NCBI GenBank assembly: GCA_949987565.1
Contig: OX465105.1
Span: 20,756,841 to 20,820,840, forward strand
Reading direction: 5' to 3'
DNA length: 64,000 bases
Source: Luidia sarsii
Lineage: Eukaryota > Echinodermata > Asteroidea > Paxillosida > Luidiidae
A program made the position numbers and the translations under genes. The notes beneath the pieces are model-generated. The model saw only the letters and a list, made by a program, of their open reading frames with translations. It searched no databases and was not told where the DNA came from. Within the stretch, counting starts at the first letter, position 1. Every line of letters begins with the position of its first letter. This document shows positions 1-9,504 of this stretch, piece by piece.

Positions 1-613
1 AGGTATTGAGCTAGAAGCTATGGACCACAGTCTCTGACCAAGAAAACAATATTTCAGCGACTACAAAAAACGGGCTGATATCCCCAGCTTTTTTATGTGA
101 CGGTGATGGACAAAACGTGGGCCTGATCCAGTGATTCGTAAATTGGTCATAGGTTGTTGAGTTTTCTTTTAGTCCGAGTATGCATGCACATTTTGGTCAC
201 CTCGAGCATGACCAATGACTACCGCGCGGGTCACGTGTGCAGTGACGTAGGCCTATACTTTTCCTCCCTTTAAAAAAAAATGCAAAATCGCCCAAGACAA
301 GCCTGAAAAGCCACTCAAGGTTAATTAAGGCCTGAAGAACGAAGGCGATAGAGAGGAACTCAAAGAGGAAGGAGATAGGAATTAACATTCCTTTTTTTTA
401 AGGCAAGATCGCAGGCAGGGGGAAAACAAGAACCAGGAAGGGAATTCCAGATGGAGGCAGAACAAGGGAAGAAGCTGCTCCGATACCTCTCCGTTCTAAA
501 TCTTGGGATATATTTCATAGTGAATCAGTTTGAGGGATTGTCATGGATATGATGTTGAAAACTCTTTTGCCTCTTTTTTTTCACTCTAATCCATTGATCC
601 CGATAATTTGCAG
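1..613. other. Intron of serine racemase gene (non-coding)
   Basis: The stretch leads up to the serine racemase exon at 614 and ends in a pyrimidine-rich run and the acceptor TTTGCAG at 607-613. I see no upstream racemase exon or other coding segment in it, so the preceding exon should lie left of the window. Confidence 0.6.
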
Positions 614-790
614 GCGAGCACGAGGCTGGTTTGGCAGTACATGAAGCTGTGCATCGAGCCGTGTGCCGGCGTGGCTGTTGCCGCCGCCATGTCGGAGAAA
701 TTCAGGGCTCTGTGCCCGGACAGCAAGAGCGTCGGCGTCATCTTGAGCGGTGGGAACGTGGACCTGGACTCCGTTGAAGACTGGCTATAA
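614..790 (+). CDS. SRR: Serine racemase, terminal exon (partial gene)
   Basis: Serine racemase is a PLP-dependent fold-type II enzyme that interconverts L- and D-serine and can also deaminate serine; it is cytosolic. The exon follows a clean acceptor (TTTGCAG) and encodes about 58 residues to a TAA at 788-790. The motifs LVWQYMKLCIEP, AGVAVAAAMS and GVILSGGNVDLD match the C-terminal part of the racemase/threonine dehydratase family. The Ser of LSGGN is the residue that contacts the PLP pyridine nitrogen in this fold. The protein stops a few residues after SGGNVDL, so its tail is shorter than in vertebrate SRR. A related threonine dehydratase cannot be fully excluded, since only the last exon is visible. 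Confidence 0.85.
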   Translation, partial: ASTRLVWQYMKLCIEPCAGVAVAAAMSEKFRALCPDSKSVGVILSGGNVDLDSVEDWL

Positions 791-845
791 AAACCATTCA
801 GTCGAATTGCCGCGCTGTCTCTGATGTATAGATTCTTTTAAGTGT

Positions 846-892
846 ATAGACCATAGAGCTCTATAGATAAACTATAGAGCTCTATGGTCTAT
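846..892. repeat. Perfect 21-bp stem hairpin just after serine racemase stop
   Basis: Arms at 846-866 and 872-892 are exact reverse complements separated by the 5-nt loop ATAAA; each arm contains the palindrome ATAGAGCTCTAT. A run of nine T follows. It sits 56 bp past the racemase stop, so it is probably in the 3' UTR. It could be a short fold-back insertion or a structured 3' UTR element; nothing in the sequence decides. Confidence 0.8.
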
Positions 893-903
893 TTTTTTTT
901 CGG

Positions 904-1100
904 AACAGTACGGCGTTGAATGCTGCATTTCCGCAAAACAAATGAAGCGGTTTTTCACTATTTTCTCGAGACTCGGTTGGCGGATTGAGCTGAAATTTTC
1001 ACAGGTGTTCTTTTTTTTACACGATATGTTGGATCAGACAACGTATATGAATGCTATTCTTTGACCTCGACCAATGTTGTGTTATCCCTTTAAGAGAAGA
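904..1100 (-). repeat. Dispersed repeat, family B (copy 1)
   Basis: The reverse complement matches segments at about 14187-14555 and 39503-39885 (shared words include AACATTGGTCGAGGTCAAA and CCAACCGAGTCTCGAG). This copy is truncated. No coding capacity is recognisable. Confidence 0.75.
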
Positions 1101-2714
1101 AAAGGAACCACATGGTCTGGGCCATTAAATGTCTGGTGCACACTGTAATTACTACTAAAAACACATGATAGTATACCCCCTTTTGTTTCAGTCGTTGATA
1201 TACCGGTATGCCACCAAATCATAGATAATTTAAGTCTAATTATGTTCAAAGCCAAATGAAATGTGGATGTAGGTCAATGCGCAAGGTTAGGCCTACATGC
1301 CTTCCTCAGGACCGGATTCTCTTCGCAATTATCATATAGCCTAATTAAAAAAATGCCATGCAGACAGATCTCAGGATTAGTGCAATTATCATCAGTAATT
1401 GATTCAAGGATAGGCCCTATAGTGACTATCTGAGATACACTTTTACGGAACATTACCAGTAGACCTATAACATGCAGTTAATCAAGATATAATGCGTGCA
1501 GATTGAGCGTCGAGGTTGACGGCATTAGCAAGCACACAATGGCTTACTATCTACAGATCCATTTAAATTATTCTAATTATTCTAGTTTTTCACTTTACAA
1601 GTGCTTTTCATATGGGATATTTTCGGGTAGCATTTTGGCGGGAAGATTGACTTCTGGGACAGCGTGATATAAATAATTATGAAATCAATACAATAGAAAA
1701 TGGGCGATTTCCCAGATAAAAACCTGAGCAAATGGCTATGATTGGTATCGTTATTGGTGTTCATATCTGTTTAATATTAGGAAAAGTGCGTGTGTAATTC
1801 TACCACTTGTAGACCGAGTCAGCCTTGCTACACGCCAATAATGATTACCTCTTACCCTTTCTACACGCATTGCGTGATGCCATGGATGAAAATTCCCACT
1901 ACGATGAAGATTGACACAATGGGAGGTTCTGCGCACACCATGTCCGTGGTATACAAGCGTCCGTGGTATACATGTGGGTCCTTTTCCAAAACACGGCTTA
2001 GGCTCAGGCTCCGGCTTTGTCTCCATTTCTTTCATCCATTTTTAAGTGAAAGGGTTGAAAATGGAAGACATTTGGCTTTATTTGGAATGTTATACTGCGT
2101 TTTGAAAAAGAATGCAAAGAATGCAATACAGCAGCTCGGGGATCACACAAAGTGGATGCAGCTATTTTAATTCAAGTTGAAAATACACTGATTGTCTGTT
2201 TTCTTCGTAGTGGAAGCTTTGCGATGACACTAGTCTTCCCAACCGAACAAGGACATCTTACTTTGGTTAAACCTGGTTTCACTTTTTATTTTGCAGTGCT
2301 TTTGTTCTTTAGGTAGAATTTATCATGTTATTCGTACAATTTTAGTGAACATATATTAAAATAAAATGTGTACCTTTTTTTCCAAAATAATACAAGAACT
2401 TAATTTTACCATAATATATCCCGTACTCTAAAAAAAAAATTGTTTGGATGAATTTTGAAATTTAAGATTTCATGGAACATGAAGATAAAGTGTTGTTCAA
2501 TCTCCAAATTAATGTTTTCAAGATTCAATGGAAAAACTGGTAGAACTGAACATCTGGACATTTCCCGATCCCCATAATTATTATGTAAAATATAATTGAA
2601 ATGAGGTAATAATCATGCAATTGAAATCCTAAACGTCACAATGATACCCTCGGGATCCCTGCACGCATCATAACTGTTTCATTGTGAACATTCATTCTTG
2701 AAGATTTTGTTCCA
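1101..2714. other. Intergenic between convergent SRR and protease genes
   Basis: This is AT-rich, unremarkable sequence between two convergent 3' ends. The reverse complement of TTTATT at 2285-2290 could be the poly(A) signal (AATAAA) of the protease, about 425 bp past its stop codon. I find no exon-like segment. Confidence 0.5.
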
Positions 2715-2891
2715 TCATTGGGTGTTCATTTTGTCGTCCAGCCAGCTCGTGAAATCTGCCATTTCGCTGTACACCCCGGGCAGGCCTTGCAAGCCACAGC
2801 CGTAGCCGAAGCTTGTGATCCCCACTAGGTGCCACTGTAGAATGCCGTCAGAGTTGACCGCACCGCAGGCTAGGGGCCCTCCAGAATCACC
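2715..2891 (-). CDS. Protease exon: GDSGGP block and C-terminus
   Basis: The exon starts after an AAG acceptor with Gly-Asp-Ser-Gly-Gly-Pro (catalytic Ser). It continues through VGITSFGYGCGLQGLPGVY, the substrate-pocket strand, where the usual Ser-Trp-Gly is Ser-Phe-Gly, and ends WLDDKMNTQ with TGA at 2715-2717. It joins the preceding exon in phase 0 (DACQ+GDSGGP). It is 177 nt including the stop. Confidence 0.93.
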   Translation of the reverse strand, partial: GDSGGPLACGAVNSDGILQWHLVGITSFGYGCGLQGLPGVYSEMADFTSWLDDKMNTQ

Positions 2892-5800
2892 CTTAAACAA
2901 AATAATGAGGCGAATAGTGTTGAATGATTTTAGGTAAATGATGTTCGTGGTGGGCTGACTTGGGTTGAGCCGAAAGGGGGCCCAGTGGGATGAACGGGGT
3001 CCCAGTGGGCTGAACTGGGTTTGGGTGGAATAAACTGGGTTTGGGTGGGGTAAACTGGGTTTGGGTGGGATCAACTGGGTTTGGATGGGATCAACTGGGT
3101 TTGGATGGGGTAAACCAGATTGGGATAGACTGAACTTGGTTGTACGGGTTGGGATTGGGCAGGGGTTTGCTTACGTTGGACTGAACTGGGTTTGCCTGGA
3201 CTGAGCAGGGCAGGCTTGGGGTGAACTGGTTCGGCTTAGCTGGGTCGGGGTGGGCTGACCTGGGTTGGGCCTGGCTGAACTGGGATGGGTTACGATGTGC
3301 TCGGATAGGTTTGGATGGGCTGGTCCTGATTGGGCTGATATGGGTTGGCTTGGATGAGCTGGATTAAGCAGGGCTGACATGGGCTGGACCAGGATGGGTT
3401 CGGAAGTGGAAGGGTGTGCTAGACTGTGCTTGTTCAGGTTTGGATGGGTTAGCACGAATCAGGTTCGTTTGGTCTCGGTCGGAACGGATCGGAAGAAGAC
3501 GGAATGGGTTGGCTTCGGTTGGGGTACGTGAGTATGGCTGAGTATGGTATGACTGAAGTTGATTGAGATGGTTTAAGATGGCCTTATTCTTTCATTCACC
3601 TGGCAAGCGTCCACAGTGCCCATTATGTCGAGAGACTCCGAGGCGCAGATCATGTGATCAGTCACATCCGTGATGACTTGACGACACTGTTCAATTGGAA
3701 TGAGAACCACCTGAGCAGCTTGTAGATTATAAGGTAGTATCCCACCGGCCTCTGGTATACACACAACAAGATGTCTGTCATTATCTGCACAGCAAAGAGC
3801 TAAGTCTACATGGCCAGAGCACAGACCAGAGCACAGGTCAAGGCACAGGCCAGAGCATGCACAGGCCAGGGCCCAGACCAGGGCCCAGACCAGGGCCCAG
3901 GCCGGGACACAGGCCATGGGGCCCAGGTCATGGGGCCCAGGCCAGGGCCCAGGCCAGGGCCCAGGCCATGGGGCCCAGGCCAGGACACAGGCCAGGGAAC
4001 AGACTATGGAACCAGGGCACAAGTAAAAGTAACCCCAAAGAAAATGTCCCTCAGGCTCAACGCAGTTACTGCAGACACAGGCCCCTCATCGTTCTTGCAT
4101 ATACTCAGGCTTATATAGCATTGTGATGCACGTAGTTCATTACACCCTCCCCCTGACCTGATATCACAGTTATCAAAGACCAGACTTTTGACTGCAAAGA
4201 GCATGAAATTCAGCGACAGACCACAACTGATAATATCAAGGTCTGTGTCCAACGGTGTCGAAGCCCTAGGACGAGCACGGCATTGGCTGGCCATGGACCT
4301 TCATGCGTCCGCCTATAATAATACACACGCACCGAACGAGCCCCAGCCGCTGATGTAGCAGAGCGAGTGCTGATCGAAGGTGTTGAGGTGCGGCCAGTGC
4401 AGGCAGGCGGGCTGGACCTGGGCCGAGTATAGTACGGGCACGTTCAGTGTCATCAGGGCCACGTCGCAGTCCTGGGTGAACGGGTTGTAGCCCTCGTGCA
4501 GGTCCACCCGGCGCACGGTGTGGGCGACGCCGCCCGCGTGACGGGAGGTCCGGCCCAGGTAGATCCGCCAGCGAGAGCTTTGTTTACGTTCCCTTGGATT
4601 AAGAAATTTTAGGGGGAAAGAAATTTAAGCACTAATGAAAGGTGAGAAGTAGCTGCCACTAATTGTGGCAAATGGCAAAGAAAACATTGCCTGAACCGGG
4701 ACTTGGTCTAGAGAACTCTGGTTCTTACCATCTGAGCTATCCAGCTCCAAGTTGGCGGCCTTCCCAAATAGTCAACTAGTCTTTACTAGGGGTGTCAGGC
4801 AGAAGCATTTTGTGCCAAGAAAAATTGGACTTGAACCAGAGACTTGTGGTTTTGCAAGTGGTCTCTCTACCACATCACAAACGTAGACGAGACGTAATGA
4901 TATAAGGCATCAAATAACCAAACAGTATGTTGGCAAATTCAGTCCCAATCACCACAAACAAAACATGGAAGCGTTGTACGTTTCAAAGCTTTTCGCATTA
5001 ATTTTATACTGCAATGGAAATGATTCTCCAACATAATTTTTAGTTAGAGGCCTGACGTTTCGATCCTATAGCAGGTCCTGTCAGGATCGAAAAGTCAGGC
5101 CTTCTAACTTTTGAGATTCATATATTGCAGGTAAATTTTAGTCAGTGAGCAACTTTTTGTATTAGCTTCAACATAAATCTTTTGCACACGATTATCAATT
5201 GACGTCCTTTTCTGGACACCGTAGAGTTCCAATGCGCTGACAGGGGGGGGGGGGAGGGAGGGAAAGCAAAGCAAGTAACTCACACACAATGGGCCGCAGT
5301 CACCACGTGGTAGGGGCTGACCAGCGTGCCACCGCAGAAGAAGACCCACATTTTGGCACGATAGCCGAGCTGAACCTGCCAGGGAAAGCGCTCAATGCTG
5401 ACAGTCTCGCCCCCAACGATCCTGCTGCGATCCTCCTCTCGAATCCCACACTCGGCTGTAGGGCTTGGGGCTTGGATTGGAAAGAAACGGAGAGAAGGGT
5501 TGGCTCGGGTGCTGGGGATCGGAGGGCAGGGCAGTGTATAGCCAACCTGTGTCACCCGATATTGGAAATGGAAATTGCCCCCAAATGTTTGGTATATTGC
5601 CCCTGCTTTACTTTGTATTTTGAGTTTGTCCTTTTATAAATTTCTCCTCTTGTAATTTTGTCCTTTTTGATATTGATATTGTTCTTCTGTAAAAATTAGT
5701 TTTGTTGAAAATTTATTCTTCTGTAGATTTTGAGTTTGTCTTTAAACGTAAAATGTAGTTCTCTTATATATGTTTCTGATGTCTTTGAATTTTATTTCTT

Positions 5801-8800
5801 CTCATGTGTTAATCGTTTCAACTATTTTGTCCTGTTTTTTTCTTTGGTATCAAAATGTTATTTTTAATGTTGGCCCTTTTGGCCGCCCATACATGTGTGC
5901 ATGACACACTCGGCTAAGATGGGTATAAGACTACTTCCAACCACACCAAGTGCGTACAGGTTCTACGGGTGCACGTGTGTGAGATCCTGCCTTGGTAGAC
6001 CGATGTCTCATTTACTTCTGTCAGGGTTTCACAAGTAACAATACACTACCAACTTTTGCAGATGCTCCCGGTCCACAGCGAGCTGCAGAGGCAGCTACAC
6101 GAACTGGCGTCGAGCGTTCCTCCGTTGGCACATTCCTTGGTGCAACCTGCGTAGCGAAGTAGTATTACGTTAGCATTAGTCGAGGTATACGCGTGTAGTT
6201 TATTGAGGTTCTCTGCTCAAGCAAAGGTGTGTACTATTCTACACCAAGTCTACATATCAGTCCAGATTAATCAGTTATTGGGAGTTTGGTTCAACATCCT
6301 TTTAGGGATGTTTCGGTCCACTTCAATCCGACATGTGCAATTACCCATATATTAATCCAAACCAAAGCTACCTATAAATTGTTCAAATTAATGTCTAATT
6401 CAACCCAGACCGACCCAACCCAACCCAACACAACCCAACACAATCCAACCCAACCCAACACAACCCAACCCAACCCAACTCATCCTAAGCCAAGCCAAGC
6501 CAAGCCAAGCCAAGCCAACCCACAACCCAACCCAACCCAACCCAACCCGACCCAACCCAACCCAACCCAACCCAACCCAACCCAACCCAACCCAACCCAA
6601 CCCAACCCAACCCAACCCAACCCAACCCAGCCCAACCCAACCCAAACCAACCCATCCCAACCCATCCCAACCCATTTGATGCCGATCTAGCCCATCACAG
6701 CCCACAACTGCCCTTCCCAACCCACACTGCGCCCTTACCGCAGCCCTCTTCATCAGTACCGTCCGCACAGTTGGCCACTCCGTCACAAAACCTGATCCTG
6801 TGCACGCACTTGGTTTTCCAATCGCAAGATCTCTGCCACGGTTTGCAAACTCGTTCTGGGAACACACACAGGCAAAATAAACGGCAAGTTCATTCTGCCT
6901 AATTATCAAAGATTGAAGGAAATAATCAACCCATGATGGGACTCTTTCACACGCAAATCTGGTTTCGAAATATTACAAGGTGTTGAAACAAAGCAATACA
7001 ACAGTCGCCGTAACTGCGAATTTTACACAGATCTTAAAAGTACACAGATCTTAAAAACAACACAATCTAAAACACATATCAAAAATTAAGAGGGCCTGAC
7101 GTTTCTCGAAGCTGAACTTGTTTTTTTTCAAAGGAACACCTGCTTTCTCCAAAGCAGCACCTTTCTCAAAGGCATAAAGGTCCAGCTATAGGATCGAAAT
7201 GTCAGACCCTCCTAATTTTGGAGATTTGCAATTTGGTAATTTTGGTAATTTTAGTCGGTTTACTAACCAGTTTTGCACATTAGGCCTACTCTAATTATAG
7301 TCATAAATAATTTTTGTATAAATTGAAAAACTGGCAAAGAAAAATTAGCAAAGAAAACTTGTTTTTTTATTTTCCTAGTCAGTTTTTCATTTGTTTGACA
7401 ATAATTTTGTAGAGTAGGGGCTTACCGTGGCATCTTATACCAGTCCAGTTACGCAAGCAGCGGCAGTCGCAGGTCGGCAGTAGTTTACCACGATGGCACG
7501 TCAAGTTGCACACTTAGTCAGTTTGCATGTCAGAAGACGGATTGAAAGGCGAGCAACAATGCAAGGTGAATTGGTTGTGCGGGTTATGGGGTTCAGAATC
7601 CACACAATGGTTCGAGCACAAACAATGATCTGCGGATATGAAATCCGCAAAGGTTTGGGGTTTGGGGCAGACATTCTATGTATCACAATGATTGCTTGAC
7701 CTACTTTTCCGAGTCGTTTTGACGGGCATTCTGACTCTGAAAAGTTGGTGGTTGCTTGAGCACTTTCGGCTCCTTAAATCTAGCCACCTTAGTCAAATAA
7801 CATTCAGCGGATGTTTGTTCCAACCCTTCTGAATGCTGAAAGAATTGCTTCTGTAAAATTGCATCATTTCAGCTCAAATCGATCTGGAATATGCTGCCGA
7901 GCTGTACAAACCGAAGGAATAGGCAAGAATGTCAAATTCAGACTTCTAAAACCTGACACCAATCCTCAACCTAAGCCTATAAATCCTGACCCTAATCACA
8001 CGCGTAGGCTAGGGAAAAGGTGTATACCTAACACATTAATGAAATTGAATTTTATTTCATAGAAATGGTTATACCATTTTCATCATCATAATTCTTATAC
8101 AGGGTAGGATATTATATCCCTACCATGTAAATAATTGGCAAAATTTCAGATTAATACCCTCACTGTAAAAGTCTGGAAAAAACACACGAAAACGTCCACA
8201 ATAGACCACCTATTGTTTTGAAGACAATAGCCATTGTCTGGCACGACCAAAAATGATTGAAATTGGACAAGTATTTTTTTTCACAAAATCAAGTTTTTGT
8301 GACGCGTTTTTGTGGCGCATAATTTTATGCAGGCGCAGTAAAGTGCATGCTTTGTACACAGCCGCGTACTGTTCTATGAATAGCATCTTTCCTAAATATT
8401 TGTATGGGGGTACACGAGCAGGTTGGAGTATGCACGCTCAGGTAATTTGAGGGTCTAGACAGAGTTGAAGGGTAAACATAATTACCAGCGAGTAAATTGC
8501 GGTGAACGACGTGCGTGAAGCTCCACTCGGTCAACCCAAAATGATCCTATAGACGAGAAAAAGAAACATTCGGCACCTCGGAAAAAAATCGGAATAATTC
8601 GGAATAATTATTAATGACATCCCTACCACGCCACATGGAAGATGGTAGTCATAAATTATGAAGAATCTTTTCCCTATACGCATTTGGGCAAGATTTTGGT
8701 TTACGCAGTGGCTATTGTTACGGCAGTCGTCCGTGCGGTTCCCTCACATGAAAGTATTCGTCAGCATTGCAGGCTGGTTGAACCAGACTATTCGTTGATA

Positions 8801-9504
8801 GTCTGGTTCCAAGAGCTAAACATCCTGACAAATGTTAAGTAGGTCAGGGAACCACATGAACGACTGCCGTAAACACAGCCACTGCGTTTAGCTTAATACA
8901 CTCATTGTAGAAGTATGGAGAAAAAAAACCTAAACCCAAATTAAACCACCGGTTGTAATCTAGACAATATCCATGATCTGGCACAACCCTTTTTGCCGAA
9001 AAAAAAATGACATACAGTTTCCCCCAAATCATGATTTGGTAGCGTGTGTAGGCCTACATAGAAATAGCGATGTGCATGTTTTGTACAGAGCAACGCACTG
9101 CAGACATTCGTCTAGATCTAGTTGACACATTTTCGGCAAGTGGTTGTGCCAGACCATGCAAATTGTCTATATTGGTGGTCTAATTTGGGGTTTAGGATTG
9201 TTTTCATCCCGTTTACGGTGAAGGTATGAAAGTAAAGTCTTTCTCGTGGCTGTTCTGAATGCGGATTTGAGTACGAGTGGAGTATCGGTCAATGTACAAT
9301 TGGCGGGGTATAGGTACACCACCCAAACCCATGCCAGTATAATCTTATAAATCGGATTGGGGTTCGACCAAGGTTTGAACAATTTGAACCCCGCCCTCCC
9401 ACTGTCTTGGACAACTGCCATACCTTCAGAGTTGCGTCGTCGAGGTCGCTCGCAAGAGAGCCCGCAAGACCAAAGTACACGACGAGGAGCCTGAGGAGAT
9501 CCAT
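2715..9504 (-). CDS. Secreted modular trypsin-like serine protease (whole gene span)
   Basis: This is a multi-exon gene for a secreted mosaic serine protease. Order in the protein: signal peptide, EGF-like, LDL-receptor class A, EGF-like, trypsin domain. The trypsin domain has the activation site RIVGG, His in TAAHC, Asp in DCDVALM and Ser in GDSGGPL. Six residues before the catalytic Ser is an Asp (VDACQGDS), which predicts cleavage after Arg/Lys. A Cys just before the activation site (TECG) and one in VQPACLHW would tether the light chain. The seven exons from 7512 down to 2715 join in compatible phases. The signal-peptide exon (phase 0 end) does not fit the first EGF exon (needs 1 nt), so at least one exon between 7513 and 9423 is unlocated. 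It resembles digestive, developmental or complement-type mosaic proteases; I cannot name an orthologue. Confidence 0.85.
2920..3560. repeat. Degenerate G/T-rich minisatellite in protease intron
   Basis: Imperfect copies of words such as GGTTTGGGTGGGAT and GGGCTGAACTGGG fill the intron between the last two protease exons. The same TTGGG flavour recurs as a purer array at 6410-6690 in another intron of this gene. The open frames on it are composition effects. Confidence 0.8.
3600..3751 (-). CDS. Protease exon: linker between catalytic Asp and Ser blocks
   Basis: It encodes AGGILPYNLQAAQVVLIP, IEQCRQVI, HMICASE and VDACQ, i.e. the region with the Cys168-Cys182 disulfide pair and the S1 Asp. The split codon G|AG at its start restores Glu after GWGSF. 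The donor is CAG|GTGAAT. It is 152 nt and joins both neighbours in frame. Confidence 0.92.
3810..4020. repeat. GGCCCAGGCCAG-type 12-bp minisatellite
   Basis: The tract has imperfect tandem 6-12-bp units (GCCCAG, GACCAG, GGGCCCAGG). It lies in a protease intron, just upstream of the exon at 3600-3751. Open frames on both strands here are repeat artefacts. Confidence 0.8.
4333..4577 (-). CDS. Protease exon: catalytic Asp block
   Basis: It reads SRWRIYLGR, HEGYNPFTQDCDVALMTLN, QVQPACLHWP and LCYISGWGSF. The catalytic Asp is in DCDVAL (family consensus D-I-A-L), and GWG is the conserved turn. It begins with one nt that completes Val after TAAHC and ends with the G of a split Glu codon. The acceptor is ACAAAG and the donor is G|GTGCGT. 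It is 245 nt. Confidence 0.93.
4650..4890 (-). repeat. tRNA-derived SINE-like fragments
   Basis: On the minus strand the words GGATAGCTCAGATGG (box A-like) and AAGTCCCGGTTCAGG (weak box B) occur at about 4690-4745, with a related second piece at 4815-4885. Similar pieces recur at 19860, 21850, 28770, 32245, 43800, 46825 and 57565. They fit a tRNA-headed SINE family and not functional tRNA genes, since no cloverleaf closes. Confidence 0.6.
5040..5175. repeat. Fold-back 'GATCCTAGCAGGACC' family copy
   Basis: It contains GGCCTGACGTTTCGATCCTA and its near reverse complement a few bases on, followed by the family tail TTTTAGTCAGTGAGCA. The same family occurs at least a dozen times in this window. 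Confidence 0.8.
5284..5455 (-). CDS. Protease exon: activation site and catalytic His
   Basis: It starts after TACAG and encodes ECGIREEDRS, the activation cleavage site R|IVGGE, RFPWQVQLGY, FFCGGTLVS and HVVTAAHCV (catalytic His, Cys42-Cys58 pair). It ends with GT of a split Val codon at a GTGAGT donor. The Cys in ECG is the expected light-chain tether. It is 172 nt. Confidence 0.94.
6054..6146 (-). CDS. Protease exon: second EGF-like module
   Basis: It encodes CTKECANGGTLDA and SCSCLCSSLWTGSIC, with six Cys in EGF-like spacing (C-x3-C-x-N-G-G ... C-x-C-x3-C-x6-7-C). The ANGG and WTG turns are typical. Acceptor GCAG and donor AAAA|GTTGGT. Symmetric phase 1-1, as usual for shuffled extracellular modules. 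It is 93 nt. Confidence 0.85.
6405..6690. repeat. (CCCAA)n pentanucleotide array in protease intron
   Basis: It is a nearly pure CCCAA/TTGGG tandem array with a few CCAAG and CCCAT variants, best at about 6530-6650. It lies some 40 bp from the LDLa exon donor (6739). The TTGGG strand is G-quadruplex-prone. It is not the animal telomere unit TTAGGG. Confidence 0.95.
6739..6855 (-). CDS. Protease exon: LDL-receptor class A module
   Basis: It encodes RVCKPWQRSCDWKTKCV, RIRFCDGVANCADGTDEEGC. Six Cys and the calcium-binding acidic cluster (CDGVxNCxDGTDEExC) are the LDLa signature. Acceptor CCCAG and donor G|GTAAGG, phase 1-1, 117 nt. In mosaic proteases such modules serve as docking or stability elements. 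Confidence 0.95.
7085..7300. repeat. Fold-back 'GATCCTAGCAGGACC' family copy (diverged)
   Basis: It has GGGCCTGACGTTTC at the left and GGATCGAAATGTCAGACCCT at the right in inverted order, with the ATTTTAGTCGGTTTACTAA tail. It is more diverged than the copies at 20252 and 45449. Confidence 0.65.
7426..7512 (-). CDS. Protease exon: first EGF-like module
   Basis: It encodes CNLTCHRGKLLPTC, CRCLRNWTGIRCH: six Cys in EGF-like order ending in a WTGxxC turn. The donor G|GTAAGC is strong; the acceptor ACTAAG is weak, with no long pyrimidine tract. Phase 1-1, 87 nt. It fits the next exon (LDLa) in frame. Confidence 0.75.
8703..8887 (-). mobile_element. 185-bp fold-back MITE, copy 1
   Basis: The ends are ACGCAGTGGCTATTGTTACG and its inverted counterpart ending GCCACTGCGT, and the element is largely self-complementary throughout. 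Its reverse complement matches the copy at 11804-11988 along its length (also 185 bp). No coding capacity. No clear target duplication is seen for this copy. Confidence 0.85.
8895..9230. repeat. Inverted-repeat element, family D (TIR AATACCCTCAC)
   Basis: It begins AATACACTCATTGTAGAAG and ends near GGTGAAGGTAT, the inverted counterpart. Family members are at 21075-21419 (best preserved), 8151-8450 and 30939-31085 (partial). Internal words such as CCAAATCATGATTTGGTAGCG are shared. Confidence 0.7.
9424..9504 (-). CDS. Signal-peptide exon, probably first coding exon of the protease
   Basis: The ATG lies in a near-ideal context (GCCGCCATGG). The 27 residues MDLLRLLVVYFGLAGSLASD... form a classical signal peptide, with likely cleavage after SLAS. 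The exon ends at a good donor, AAG|GTATGG. It is on the same strand and upstream of the protease modules, which need a signal peptide. The link is inferred because the phases do not join directly to the exon at 7512. Confidence 0.7.

Larger units (their letters stand above)
7513..9423. other. Protease intron(s); an exon is probably unrecognised here
   Basis: The flanking exons do not share a phase, so an exon of length 1 modulo 3 is expected here. I could not identify it. The stretch holds a partial family D repeat (8151-8450), a 185-bp fold-back element (8703-8887) and a family D copy (8895-9230). Confidence 0.5.

Noticed and set aside
6405..6690. Possible internal telomeric repeat
   Set aside because: The unit is TTGGG, not TTAGGG, and it sits inside a gene with further degenerate G/T arrays, so simple pentamer expansion is enough.
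6286..6909. Frames rich in Pro/Asn/Thr or Gly/Trp/Val
   Set aside because: They read the CCCAA array. Only the LDLa exon at 6739-6855, in another frame, is real.
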